Shown here: positions 1 to 7,333 of the stretch, one piece after another
Layout: each line of letters opens with the position of its first letter
Position numbering within the stretch: position 1 is the first letter of the stretch
Assembly: GCA_005889075.1 (NCBI GenBank)
Contig: VBDQ01000085.1
Span: 1 to 33,466, forward strand
Origin: Chloroflexota bacterium
GTDB lineage: Bacteria; Chloroflexota; Limnocylindria; P2-11E
Length of the DNA: 33,466 nucleotides
Direction: 5' to 3'
Program-made: the position numbers and the translations under genes
The notes under the pieces: generated by a model
The model's input: only the letters and a program-made list of their open reading frames with translations
Database searches by the model: none
Told to the model about the DNA's origin: nothing

Positions 1-8
1 GTTTTCAC

Positions 9-54
9 GAGGCCCATGCAAAGCAGGAAACACGCCGAGGCGCGTTTGGGCCTC
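9..54. other. nested imperfect inverted repeat downstream of the DUF6504 gene
   Basis: Arms GAGGCCCA (9-16) and TGGGCCTC (47-54) are exact complements. An inner pair (28-36 with 39-47) is complementary with one mismatch. It lies just past the 3' end of the minus-strand imu cassette, so it could fold in that transcript and help end it, but there is no U-run. I see no gene in 1-92. Confidence 0.25.
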
Positions 55-92
55 ACCCGGTCGAGTGAGAAGCCGTTACAAAGCGGGTTCCA

Positions 93-341
93 TCAGTCCA
101 TGACGCGCTGCAGCCACCAAGCACCCGAGCGCCTGTCACCGTAAACATCGCACACCAGACCGTCGGCGGTGCGGAGCGTGAGGTAGTCGCGCGCGACGCC
201 GTCCTTCCACCAGTCCGCTTCGACGCGCCAGGTACGCATCCGCTCGACGATCGTGTGTCGATGACCGGCGACGATGAGCGCGACGAGCTCGCCTTCGTCC
301 CAAAGAAGCCGTGCCGGGAGAGGTTCGGCGAAGAGTCTCAT
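93..341 (-). CDS. DUF6504 family protein
   Basis: 82 residues. The pattern is that of the small DUF6504 proteins commonly encoded after ImuB-type polymerase genes in actinobacteria: an N-terminal strand, a basic HRHTI/VERMRTW segment, a WW pair near residues 44-45, and a C-terminal WWLQRVMD close. The biochemical role is unknown; linkage suggests an accessory part in translesion synthesis. The ATG at 339-341 overlaps the TGA of the upstream ImuB-like gene (ATGA), so the two are probably translationally coupled. The frame stays open much further upstream, but that extension lies antisense-like over imuB and is rejected. Identification is from residue pattern and neighbourhood, not a search. 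Confidence 0.75.
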   Translation of the reverse strand: MRLFAEPLPARLLWDEGELVALIVAGHRHTIVERMRTWRVEADWWKDGVARDYLTLRTADGLVCDVYGDRRSGAWWLQRVMD

Positions 342-1333
342 GCGATGACCTCCAGCCATTCGCTCGCGCGCTCGGGAAGGCGCGCTTCGCGATCGAGGAC
401 ACGAGGACGCAGCACCACGCCCGCGCCGAGCTTCTCGCGCAGGTAGCGCGCGGTCGCGAGCGCCTCCTCTCGCCGCGCCCCGTCCGGAGCGAAGAGGCCG
501 ATCTGCCGTCCGCGTGCGGCCTCGACCTCCGGCACCACGAGCGTGCAACCGGTGACGAGGCCGAGATCGTCGCGCTCCTCGAGCGCCCAGCGCAGCGATC
601 GGAGCAGCGCCGCGCTCTCGCGGGTCGGAGGCAGCACCGCGCGTTCGATGCGCAGCGCGCCAGCACCTTCGCGGTCGATGCGCAGATCGAGGCGAAGTGC
701 CGCCAGGCCATCGCGTCCGAGCGCGCCGGCGATCTCGTCGACGACGACGCGAAGCGCGAAGACAAGCTGCTCGCGCGAGGTGATGGGATCGTCCCAACCG
801 CGACGCGCGCGGATCCGCCGCGGTGGCGTGGACGCGCGGATGAGGTCGCCGTACTCGCCGCGGGCGAGCGCGTGCGCCCGCGCGACCGCGGTCCCGAACC
901 GATCGAACACCGACCCTCGCGGGAGATCCGCGAAGTCGCCGACGGTGCGCAGGCCGAGCAACCGGAGCTCGTCGTGGATCTTCTCGTCGACGGGAAGGAT
1001 CTCGAGCGGGAGCGTTGCGAGATACGCGCGGCCATCCTCGATCACACGCACCTCACCCGGTGGAGTCCGCTCGGCGGCGACGCGGGCGACAAATGGTGTC
1101 GGCGCGATCCCCGCCGAGGCGCGCGCACCCGTACGCGAACAACGCGCGAGCGCGCGCCGCGCGACATGCGTCGGTGTCCCGAGCAGATCCTCGGTTCCCG
1201 CAAGATCGCACGCGAAGGAACCCGGTCCAAGGACGCCCACGTGCGGAAGCGCCGCGTGAAGTGTGGTGAGGAGTCGGCCATGAAGGTCGGGCCTCTCGCG
1301 CGCGACGATCGCGAGCGTCACCGGTTCTCTCAT
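338..1333 (-). CDS. imuB: ImuB-like Y-family DNA polymerase homologue
   Basis: 331 residues. Y-family features: a palm-like segment with DLAGTEDLLG (about 43-52), helix-hairpin-helix-like LGLRTVGDFADLPRG (about 128-142), then a little-finger region ending in LFAPDG (about 276-281). ImuB proteins are usually non-catalytic adapters that link ImuA and the error-prone polymerase DnaE2 during SOS mutagenesis. The usual Y-family metal-binding carboxylates are not evident. The protein is shorter than typical ImuB: the first beta strand with its catalytic Asp and the long C-terminal tail are missing. It starts 2 bp after the imuA-like stop and overlaps the next gene by 4 bp, giving a three-gene operon. 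The family call is confident; absence of activity is inferred. No dnaE2 is in the window. Confidence 0.8.
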   Translation of the reverse strand: MREPVTLAIVARERPDLHGRLLTTLHAALPHVGVLGPGSFACDLAGTEDLLGTPTHVARRALARCSRTGARASAGIAPTPFVARVAAERTPPGEVRVIEDGRAYLATLPLEILPVDEKIHDELRLLGLRTVGDFADLPRGSVFDRFGTAVARAHALARGEYGDLIRASTPPRRIRARRGWDDPITSREQLVFALRVVVDEIAGALGRDGLAALRLDLRIDREGAGALRIERAVLPPTRESAALLRSLRWALEERDDLGLVTGCTLVVPEVEAARGRQIGLFAPDGARREEALATARYLREKLGAGVVLRPRVLDREARLPERASEWLEVIA

Positions 1334-1335
1334 CG

Positions 1336-2040
1336 TTAGACCGCGACCTCCGCGAGATCGGCGCGAGTTCCAAGATCGACGAAGCCACCATCCGCCGCGA
1401 CGCGGAAGTGCGCCCGATCGCTCGCGTGCGCGCGTCCGACGGCGAAGGACCAGCCAACGGTCCGCGCGAAGCGTCGCTCCCAGTCGATCCGGTCGAAGAG
1501 ATAGGTCGGGATCGCGACGCGCGACGCGCGCTCACCGGCGACCACGAGCAGCGCGGCGGGCGACCCGCGTACCGCGGGAAGCGCTGGAGCGAGCTCGTCG
1601 AGATCGATCGCGCCGAGTCCTGGCTCGCCTGCATCGACGACCACCAGGCGAAAGCCCTCGCTCCGAAGCGCGGCCGCCGCCGCGAGTGCGACCTCACGCG
1701 TGCGGATGACGACGATCCGCTCGAGATCGACGCCCGCCCGCTCGGCTGCGAACGGATCGAACGACGCCGTCGGATCGACCCACGCCACCATCCCGCCCTG
1801 TCCTTGCGCTCCGGACGCGGCGCGCAGCGCGAGCGTGACCTTTCCCACGCTCGGTGGTCCGACGAAGGCGATCGGCTCGCCGGCAGCCAGTCCACCGCCG
1901 ATCACCCGATCGAGAGAGGTATCAGCCGCGATCACGAGCTCGGCGCGGTGAAGCTCCGCTACGTCGCCGCGCGCGAGCGCGTGCGCCCCCCACCGCCCCT
2001 CGATCCGAGCTAACGCCCTAGCCAGTTCCGCCACTCCCAC
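1336..2040 (-). CDS. imuA: ImuA-like RecA-fold ATPase
   Basis: 234 residues with a RecA-like core. A Walker A GPPSVGKVT lies around residues 61-69 and a hydrophobic Walker B-like strand ending in VVVDAGEP around 132-139. Length and position immediately before an ImuB-like gene fit ImuA, an SOS-induced RecA/SulA-like partner of ImuB and DnaE2 (known for the family). First gene of the cassette; a perfect LexA-type palindrome lies about 55 bp upstream of its start, predicting SOS control. It could also be described simply as a RecA-domain protein. RecA itself is longer and carries DNA-binding loops absent here. Confidence 0.72.
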   Translation of the reverse strand: MGVAELARALARIEGRWGAHALARGDVAELHRAELVIAADTSLDRVIGGGLAAGEPIAFVGPPSVGKVTLALRAASGAQGQGGMVAWVDPTASFDPFAAERAGVDLERIVVIRTREVALAAAAALRSEGFRLVVVDAGEPGLGAIDLDELAPALPAVRGSPAALLVVAGERASRVAIPTYLFDRIDWERRFARTVGWSFAVGRAHASDRAHFRVAADGGFVDLGTRADLAEVAV

Positions 2041-2095
2041 AGCTGCTCCCCTTGCGTGTGTGTGTCCTCCGACCCGGGCTGGCCTCCCAGGTCAT

Positions 2096-2111
2096 TAGAA
2101 CGTATGTTCTA
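2096..2111. promoter_or_regulatory. LexA-type SOS box
   Basis: TAGAACGTATGTTCTA is a perfect 16-bp palindrome containing GAAC-N4-GTTC, the core recognised by Gram-positive-type LexA. It lies between divergent genes, 55 bp upstream of the imuA-like start and about 24 bp upstream of the zinc-ribbon ORF. DNA-damage control of the imu cassette is the obvious reading; the divergent gene may share it. Confidence 0.8.
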
Positions 2112-2134
2112 GAGAGTAGACACCCTGGTGGGAC

Positions 2135-2371
2135 TTGTCAACCGTCAAGGACATGACATGTGGCCGGTTTCATGCACATCCCGAACATATGGCTGCACCA
2201 GCTCCCGGCCGCTGTGCGGATTGTGGCGGCGATGCCTACATCCAGCTCGCGATAGAGGACGCGATGCTCTGCGCGCACTGCTACGCGTCGCGCCTTGGCC
2301 TCTCGCGTGTCGCTGGACGCAAGGGCGGGGAACGCCAGCAGCCGCTCGCCCAGCCCCGGCGTTCCTCCTAG
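2135..2371 (+). CDS. small zinc-ribbon protein
   Basis: Up to 78 residues, not recognised as a named family. Two CxxC knuckles (CADC near residue 27, CAHC near residue 46) separated by about 16 residues make a zinc ribbon; the tail is basic and Gln/Arg/Pro-rich. The start is uncertain: TTG at 2135, ATG at 2153 or ATG at 2189 are in frame, and the last still keeps both knuckles. It diverges from the imu cassette across the LexA palindrome, so SOS induction is possible. Its TAG overlaps the TAG of the convergent MFS gene in a shared CTAG. Function unknown; a small nucleic-acid-binding protein is one option. Confidence 0.5.
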   Translation: MSTVKDMTCGRFHAHPEHMAAPAPGRCADCGGDAYIQLAIEDAMLCAHCYASRLGLSRVAGRKGGERQQPLAQPRRSS

Positions 2372-3612
2372 CTCGCGACCGCGCGCGGCCGCGGCGTAGC
2401 GACCGCCTCGCGTAGGGCCGTCACCCGCAGTCCCGCATAAAGTGCGACCGCGGTCACGATGATCCCGCCGATCAAGAACGCGGTATTGATGCCCGCGACG
2501 GTCCCGACGGCGCCGAGGACGAGCTGACCGAGCGGCATGAACCCGATGAAGACCATCGTGTTGACGCTCATGACCCGGCCGCGCAGCGCGTCCGGCGTGC
2601 GGGTCTGCATCAGCGTGTTGCCCATCCCGAGGAACACCATCACCGCGAAGCTCGTCAGGCCGACGAACACGAGCGCGCCGAGCACCGACCGCTGCGTGCC
2701 GAAGAGCATGAGCAGCGATCCGTGCGCGAATGCGGCCGCGACGAGCAGCGCGCCCCGGTGCTTCCATCCACCGAGCGATGCGGTGATCAGCGCGCCGCCG
2801 AGCGCGCCAGCACCCGACGCGGCCAGAAGCCACGAGAGCTCGACCGCGCCGACGCCGAGGAACTGCGCCTCGGCGGGAAGGAGCTGTATGTACGGACGGG
2901 TGAGCAGCGCGGTCGCGACCGAGAGGGCGACAACCCAGCGCAGGACGGGATCGTGGCGGAGGTACGAGAGGCCCTCGCGGATCGAGTCGAGCATCGGCGC
3001 GCGGCGGCCGGTGTCGACGGGCTGTGCCCGCATGACCAGGAGCGCCGCGACGACTGCGAAGTACGAGACCGCGTTGAGCACCATCAGCCCGCCGACGCCG
3101 AAGGGGATGATGAGCACGCCTCCGATCAGCGGGCCGACGAGCGTCGCGCCGTTGAAGGCAGCGGAGTTGAGGCCGATCGCGCTCATGAGCTCGCGATCTG
3201 AGACGAGGCGCGGGACCATCGCCTGACGGGTCGGCGCGTCGAACGAGAAGATGATCGAGTTCAGCGCGCTGATGAGCACGATCTCGACGATGTTGATGCG
3301 ACCGGAGATCGTCAGTACGCCGAGGACCGCGGCGCTGATGGCCGCGCTCGTTTGCGTGACGAGGAGCAACCGGCGCCGGTCCGCGCGGTCGGCGACGACG
3401 CCGCCGAAGAGCCCGAACGCGAGCCCGGGGAGCGCTCGCGCGAGCCCGGTAAGGCCGAGGTAGAACGGGGCGAGGTTCGGGACGCCGTCCTGAATCGCGA
3501 GCTGTACGACGAGCCACCCGAGTCCGAACTGCTGCATCCACGTGCCGATGTTCGAGACGACGAGGCCGGCCCAGAACAAGCGGAAGTCCCGGTAGTCGAG
3601 CGCGGCAAGCAT
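2368..3612 (-). CDS. MFS efflux transporter (EntS/MFS_3-like)
   Basis: About 414 residues from the ATG at 3612, starting MLAALDYRDFRLFWAG, the usual opening of MFS_3-type exporters (enterobactin exporter and macrolide efflux relatives). Twelve hydrophobic segments are apparent. The loop after TM2 carries the MFS motif A variant GGVVADRADRRRLL. TM5-like and TM11-like segments are Gly/Ala-rich. Substrate unknown. The open frame continues upstream through a GTG at 3690 and into the tRNA-Sec gene. A start inside the tRNA is implausible, so I chose 3612; GTG 3690 (440 residues) is the alternative. It converges on the zinc-ribbon gene with overlapping stop codons. Confidence 0.85.
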   Translation of the reverse strand: MLAALDYRDFRLFWAGLVVSNIGTWMQQFGLGWLVVQLAIQDGVPNLAPFYLGLTGLARALPGLAFGLFGGVVADRADRRRLLLVTQTSAAISAAVLGVLTISGRINIVEIVLISALNSIIFSFDAPTRQAMVPRLVSDRELMSAIGLNSAAFNGATLVGPLIGGVLIIPFGVGGLMVLNAVSYFAVVAALLVMRAQPVDTGRRAPMLDSIREGLSYLRHDPVLRWVVALSVATALLTRPYIQLLPAEAQFLGVGAVELSWLLAASGAGALGGALITASLGGWKHRGALLVAAAFAHGSLLMLFGTQRSVLGALVFVGLTSFAVMVFLGMGNTLMQTRTPDALRGRVMSVNTMVFIGFMPLGQLVLGAVGTVAGINTAFLIGGIIVTAVALYAGLRVTALREAVATPRPRAVAS

Positions 3613-3693
3613 CGAGGTGCGGCCGGGATCGGCAGTCGCCGCCTCGTCAAGCGCCTCGGTCTCGAGCTCGGGCGCGAGCCCTTTTTTCACCTG

Positions 3694-3787
3694 CGAGAGT
3701 GCATGGGAGTCGAACCCACCACGGCGCGTGCTACGCCCCGTCAACGGTTTTGAAGACCGAGGACATCACCGGATGCCTCGCACTCTC
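3694..3787 (-). tRNA. selC: tRNA-Sec (anticodon UCA)
   Basis: The 94-nt minus-strand sequence folds with selenocysteine-tRNA hallmarks. The acceptor stem has 8 bp, GAGAGTGC pairing exactly with GCACTCTC. The D stem has 6 bp (GGCATC/GATGTC, one G-U) closed by a 4-nt CGGT loop. The anticodon loop is CTTCAAA with anticodon TCA (plus-strand 3751-3753). A long variable arm has ACGGGGCG facing CGCGCCGT, and the T arm contains GTTCGACTC with a 5-bp stem. CCA is not encoded. Acceptor plus T stem is 8+5 bp, as in bacterial tRNA-Sec. It implies that the host decodes UGA as selenocysteine somewhere; selA, selB, selD and a selenoprotein are not in this window. Confidence 0.95.
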
Positions 3788-3836
3788 ATGTGCGTGTGCG
3801 AACGAATTCGCGGTCGAGTGTACGTAGAAGGTCGCG

Positions 3837-4142
3837 GTCGCGACCAACAAGAAGCGCACGTTACTCACGGACGAGGAACGAGCCGCGATAAGGAGCTCGT
3901 CAAGGAGCGGAAGGCGGTCGCGAGCAAGGAGGAGGAGGCAAGCGCGCGCGCCGGCCCTCTCGCCCAAGCTCTGGTACGGGATGCCCGCGGGCTACAAGCA
4001 CGGCAAGGTCGTCTGCTCCTTCCAAGACGCGCAGAAGTTCAAGAGCAGGTACGCGACGTTCGGCTTCAGCGACGCGGCGAACCTCGACGAAGAAAGCGGT
4101 GAGCTCAGCGAGTCCGCTCAGCTGAGGCTGAAAGGCGGATAG
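3837..4142 (+). pseudogene. decayed DUF1801-like (YdhG-type) gene
   Basis: Three collinear pieces of one protein are readable only by changing frame. 3837 to about 3889 gives a TDEERAA-like opening. About 3887 to 3955 (shifted frame) gives [16 protein letters not shown]. 3957-4142 returns to the first frame with [19 protein letters not shown], then [20 protein letters not shown]. The second half is the conserved core of small DUF1801-like proteins as I remember them. The roughly 35-residue helical segment that normally precedes SPKLWYGMP is missing, and the C-terminus departs from the family after LDE. So there is at least one single-base indel, one deletion and a damaged end. Its tail overlaps the end of the convergent DUF4389 gene. 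Confidence 0.7.
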
Positions 4143-4765
4143 CGGTCGGTCACCAACAGGAAGGCATACGCCCCGACACGAAGGGCCCAGCGCGTGACTC
4201 CCACCACGAAGTCGAAGAGCCACCGGGGATAGCGTCCGCTGATGAGAATGACGAACCAGGCCACGATGACCGCGACGATCGCGGCGAGCACGAGGAAGAA
4301 GAGCACGATGTAGTGAGGTATCGCGAGCAGCCACTTGACGAGTGGCAGCCAGCGGTTGAGGTCGCGCTCGACGTCGGGGTAGTCGATCTCGAGGTGCACC
4401 GACTGCTCCTCGACGGTCGAGGGGTATCGGTCAGTGAGCAACGCGAAGTACGCGCCGACGCGCGTTCCGAGCCGCGTCAGCTCGCGCGCGAAGTCGAACC
4501 ACCACCGCGGATAGCGCAGCCGGAACAAGAGCATCAGCACCGTCGCGAGCCACAGCCCACCGGAAATCCCGCCGCCGCTGCTCTGCACCACCCGGCCACC
4601 GGTATCGGTCATCACCGTCTGGTTCCCGCCGCCGCTGAGCAGGCCGAGGATGATCGCGATCGGGATGATCCAGATGATGCGCAACAACGTGGTTAGGCGA
4701 TCGAGCTTCTCCGGGTAATCGATGTTCAGACGCGCGGCGTAGGGCTGGGGCGGCAGCGTGGCCAT
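4118..4765 (-). CDS. DUF4389 membrane protein with two repeats
   Basis: 215 residues containing two DUF4389 units. Each has an LxIDYP opening (about 13-17 and 124-128), hydrophobic membrane segments, then YPRW(W/L)FDF, an R-x-G-x-R-VGAY motif and TDRYP (ending about 113 and 209). Two clear hydrophobic pairs (about 25-42 and 70-82; 141-156 and 157-176) predict an integral membrane protein. Function of the family is unknown. GGGAGG lies a few bases upstream of the ATG at 4763-4765. The next unit downstream is the decayed DUF1801-like gene in convergent orientation. Confidence 0.85.
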   Translation of the reverse strand: MATLPPQPYAARLNIDYPEKLDRLTTLLRIIWIIPIAIILGLLSGGGNQTVMTDTGGRVVQSSGGGISGGLWLATVLMLLFRLRYPRWWFDFARELTRLGTRVGAYFALLTDRYPSTVEEQSVHLEIDYPDVERDLNRWLPLVKWLLAIPHYIVLFFLVLAAIVAVIVAWFVILISGRYPRWLFDFVVGVTRWALRVGAYAFLLVTDRYPPFSLS

Positions 4766-4911
4766 AGTTGTCCTCCCGTCTCGCGACGACTGGGCTCACA
4801 GTCAGACGATCTGGCGCGCGAGAGCGCAGCGTACGAACGCCGAGCGGGACAGAACGCTACAGCACGGGCACGCGAGCGGCAGCGATGGCCGGGGTACATC
4901 TCCATCAGTGA

Positions 4912-5565
4912 CTAGTACTTCGGCTTGCGCTTCGCCATGTACGCGGCCGCCTCGGCGCGCCGGGCGAGCCCGAGTTTGTCGAGGATCCGGCTCACGTAGT
5001 TCTTCACCGTCTTCTCGGAGAGGAACAGCGTCGCACCGATCTCGCGGTTCGTTCTGCCTTCAGCGAGCTGCTCGAGCACCTTGCGTTCCTGCTCGGTGAG
5101 TGACGCGAGCTGAGGGTCCTCCTGCTCGCGGCCTTGTCGGACCCTCTCGAGGACCTTGCCCGTCACGTCCGGATCGAGAAGCGAACGCCCCTGCGCGACC
5201 GCCTGTATTGCGTCGACCACCGCCTGACCGCGCGTCTGCTTCAGGAGATACCCGGACGCCCCGGCGATGATCGACGCGAAGAGCGCTTCGTCGTCCGCGT
5301 ACGACGTGAGCATGATCACATGGGTCTCGGGTCGCGCCTCGCGGATCGCGCGGCACGCTTCCACGCCGCTGCCATCCGGCAGGCGGACATCCATGATCAC
5401 GACGTCGGGCTTCGCCTTCGCCGCCGCGTCGATCGCTTCTTGCATCGTTCCGGCTTCGCCGACGACGGCGATCTCGGGGCGCCGCGAGAGCAGCGTCCGC
5501 AGCCCTTCGCGGACGACCTCGTGATCGTCGCAGATGAGCACCCGCGTCGCGTTCGTCGGCGTCAA
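4912..5565 (-). CDS. devR: NarL/DevR(DosR)-type response regulator
   Basis: 217 residues. The receiver domain (about 7-125) has acidic pair D13/D14, phospho-acceptor D59 in IMDVRLPDG, T87 and K109. A LuxR/GerE helix-turn-helix (about 152-215) carries LTEQERKVLEQLAEG and recognition-helix sequence SEKTVKNYVSR (183-193). From memory, mycobacterial DosR contacts its box with K179, K182 and N183 in the same EKTVKNYVSR string; K185, K188 and N189 are spaced identically here. The start overlaps the kinase stop by 4 bp, so the pair is co-translated. DNA boxes of DosR form occur upstream of its operon and of two nearby transcription units. The symbol is by similarity; another NarL-family role cannot be excluded. 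Confidence 0.85.
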   Translation of the reverse strand: MTPTNATRVLICDDHEVVREGLRTLLSRRPEIAVVGEAGTMQEAIDAAAKAKPDVVIMDVRLPDGSGVEACRAIREARPETHVIMLTSYADDEALFASIIAGASGYLLKQTRGQAVVDAIQAVAQGRSLLDPDVTGKVLERVRQGREQEDPQLASLTEQERKVLEQLAEGRTNREIGATLFLSEKTVKNYVSRILDKLGLARRAEAAAYMAKRKPKY

Positions 5566-6899
5566 CGCGTCGCCTCGTCGTGCATCGGAAGCTCGAAGCG
5601 TACTCGCGAGCCTTGACCCGGTTCCGTTCGCACGTTTAGTCGACCTCCGACCGAGAACGCGCGCTCGCGCATGTTGCGAAGGCCGTGGCCATCGACGGCG
5701 CGCTCGTAATCGAAACCGACGCCGTCGTCGCTGACCTCGAGCACGACCGTCGAGTCTTCGCGAAAGAGCCGCAGCGACGCGCGACGCGCCCGGGCGTGAC
5801 GCTGTACGTTGCCGAGCGCATCGGCGGCGATGTAGAACGTCGCCTCGCGGCCAGGATCGTCGAGCGCCGCAGCGGCATCCGCCGAGACCGAGACATCCAC
5901 GTCGAGCAGGGCGTTCGTCCGCGCCTGCGCTGCGAGAACCGGTAGAGATTCGGTGAGTGGACGATCGCTCCCCCGCACCGGGCGCAGACCGAGCACGTAG
6001 TTGCGCAGGTCAGCGATCGACGCGTTGAGCCGGTCCACCGCGCGGTCGAGGATCTTCCGCGCGGCCTGCGGCTCGCTCTGGACGCGCTCCGCGGCGTCTT
6101 CGAGCTGGAGACTCACGCCGTAGAGGGACTGGATCACTCCATCGTGGAGATCCATCCCGATGCGTTGACGCTCCTCGTGGACCGACACCCGGCCGAGCTG
6201 CTCGTAGAGTCGGGAGTTCTCGATGGCGATCGCGGCCTGGGCGGCGAGGGTGCGGATCGCCTCCTCGTCGTCTGTGCTGAACTGCTCACCGTGCTGCTTC
6301 TCGGTGAGGTACAGATTGCCGAGCGACACTCCCCGGTAGAGGATCGGGGTACCGAGGAAGCTGCCCATCGGGGGATGGTTGGCTGGGAAGCCCACTGATT
6401 TCGGATGGTCGCTGATGCGCCGAAGCCGCAGGGTGCGTTGCTCGGCTTGAAGGACACCGAGGATCCCGCGGCCTCTCGGGAGCGGACCGATGCGCACGCG
6501 CTCTTCGCCAGTGATCCCCGATGTGATGAACTGCTCGACATCGTTGTGCTCGTCGAAAACGCCGAGCGCTGCGTATTTGGCGTCGGCGACCTCGCGCGCC
6601 TGATCCGCGACCCGCTGGAGGACAGTTGCCGCGTCCAGCTCCGACGTGAGCGAGATCCCGGCCACGTTCAGTGCGCGAAGGCGCGCGGCCTGCTCCTCAT
6701 CGCGCTGGTAGAGCGCGGTCAGCCGACCGAAGATCGCGCTCGAGAACGCGAGCACGCCCGCGATCCCCACGACCATGAGCACGAGGTGGGCGAGCCCGCT
6801 GGGGAGCAGGGGCTCCAGTAGGTAGTCGAGGGCGACGAGCAGCGCGATGAGCACCGCAGGGAGGACGAACGCCGCGAGGCGGTAGCGCCTCGGGAGCAC
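5562..6899 (-). CDS. devS: DevS/DosS-like GAF-domain sensor histidine kinase
   Basis: 445 residues from a GTG. Two N-terminal transmembrane helices (about 8-28 and 37-58), one GAF domain (about 88-230), a HisKA_3 dimerisation helix with phospho-acceptor H252 in GMDLHDGVIQS, and an HATPase with NVQRHA (364-369), DDGVGFD (391-397) and GHGLRNMRERA (404-414). In the GAF domain, GFPANHPPMGSFLGTP (170-185) and LYLTEK (196-201) match mycobacterial DosS GAF-A as I recall it. H175 and Y197 sit 22 residues apart, as do DosS heme ligand H149 and distal Y171. This supports, but does not prove, a heme-based O2/NO/CO or redox sensor. DosS is soluble with two GAFs; this one is membrane-anchored with one. 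Confidence 0.87.
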   Translation of the reverse strand: MLPRRYRLAAFVLPAVLIALLVALDYLLEPLLPSGLAHLVLMVVGIAGVLAFSSAIFGRLTALYQRDEEQAARLRALNVAGISLTSELDAATVLQRVADQAREVADAKYAALGVFDEHNDVEQFITSGITGEERVRIGPLPRGRGILGVLQAEQRTLRLRRISDHPKSVGFPANHPPMGSFLGTPILYRGVSLGNLYLTEKQHGEQFSTDDEEAIRTLAAQAAIAIENSRLYEQLGRVSVHEERQRIGMDLHDGVIQSLYGVSLQLEDAAERVQSEPQAARKILDRAVDRLNASIADLRNYVLGLRPVRGSDRPLTESLPVLAAQARTNALLDVDVSVSADAAAALDDPGREATFYIAADALGNVQRHARARRASLRLFREDSTVVLEVSDDGVGFDYERAVDGHGLRNMRERAFSVGGRLNVRTEPGQGSRVRFELPMHDEATR

Positions 6900-6931
6900 G
6901 ATCGAAGCTCGGCGCTCTGCCAGACGATCGA

Positions 6932-7333
6932 TTATCGCGGCGGCAGGCCGCGGCGGACCGGTGGCCGGACGCGTTCGGTGGCGGGGTACTCGCGTCCCTC
7001 AGGCGACCGCATCGAGCTCGCGTAGGCGACGGGGGTCGTGAGCACCGCAAGGTCGAGCTGCTCCTCGAGCTCGGGTGTCACGCCATCCTCGTCGTAGAAG
7101 ATGAGGTCGGCGTTCTCGTGGAGCGGGCACCGGCTGCCGATCTCGAGCGCGCAGGTTGTCGCCTTTGGTCCGGCGCAGCGGATCGTCCGCATGTCCTGGT
7201 CCTCGAAGAACTTCGCCCATGCCCCGCGTCGTTCGGGATCGGCGCTCATCACGAGGACCGCGATCGGTGTGGGCGTGCGAGAGGAGCGGATCTCGCCGAC
7301 CCTCTCGCTGCGCAGTGAAGAAGACTCGCTCAT
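6932..7333 (-). CDS. receiver-like protein with a three-cysteine cluster (paralogue 1)
   Basis: 133 residues, no named family recognised. After a polar 22-residue leader comes a receiver-like pattern: strand VLVMSAD (26-32), helix ERRGAWAKFFEDQ, strand MRTIRCA, then C53, C61 and C69 (C-x7-C-x7-C), then ADLIFYDED (75-83), where D81 occupies the usual end of receiver strand 3. The Arg/Pro-rich C-terminus is short, with no output domain. A paralogue at 9608-9955 keeps the cysteines and the AD-x3-YDE motif. The ATG overlaps the DoxX-like stop (ATGA), and the kinase gene starts 32 bp downstream, placing it in the same operon. Metal, Fe-S or thiol-redox sensing is an inference. Longer in-frame ORF extensions overlap doxX and are rejected. 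Confidence 0.75.
   Translation of the reverse strand: MSESSSLRSERVGEIRSSRTPTPIAVLVMSADPERRGAWAKFFEDQDMRTIRCAGPKATTCALEIGSRCPLHENADLIFYDEDGVTPELEEQLDLAVLTTPVAYASSMRSPEGREYPATERVRPPVRRGLPPR

Noticed and set aside
3613-3744. Extension of the MFS protein to a start inside tRNA-Sec
   Set aside because: The first residues would be translated tRNA sequence; the family normally starts at the MLAALDYRDF-type segment.
3694-4142. Integrated element or att site using tRNA-Sec
   Set aside because: No integrase and no repeat of the tRNA 3' end found nearby; the decayed gene alone does not show an element.
4792-4805. GGGCTCACAGTCAG upstream of the DUF4389 gene as another DosR-like box
   Set aside because: Only part of each arm fits and it has no phased partner; it may be chance in GC-rich DNA.
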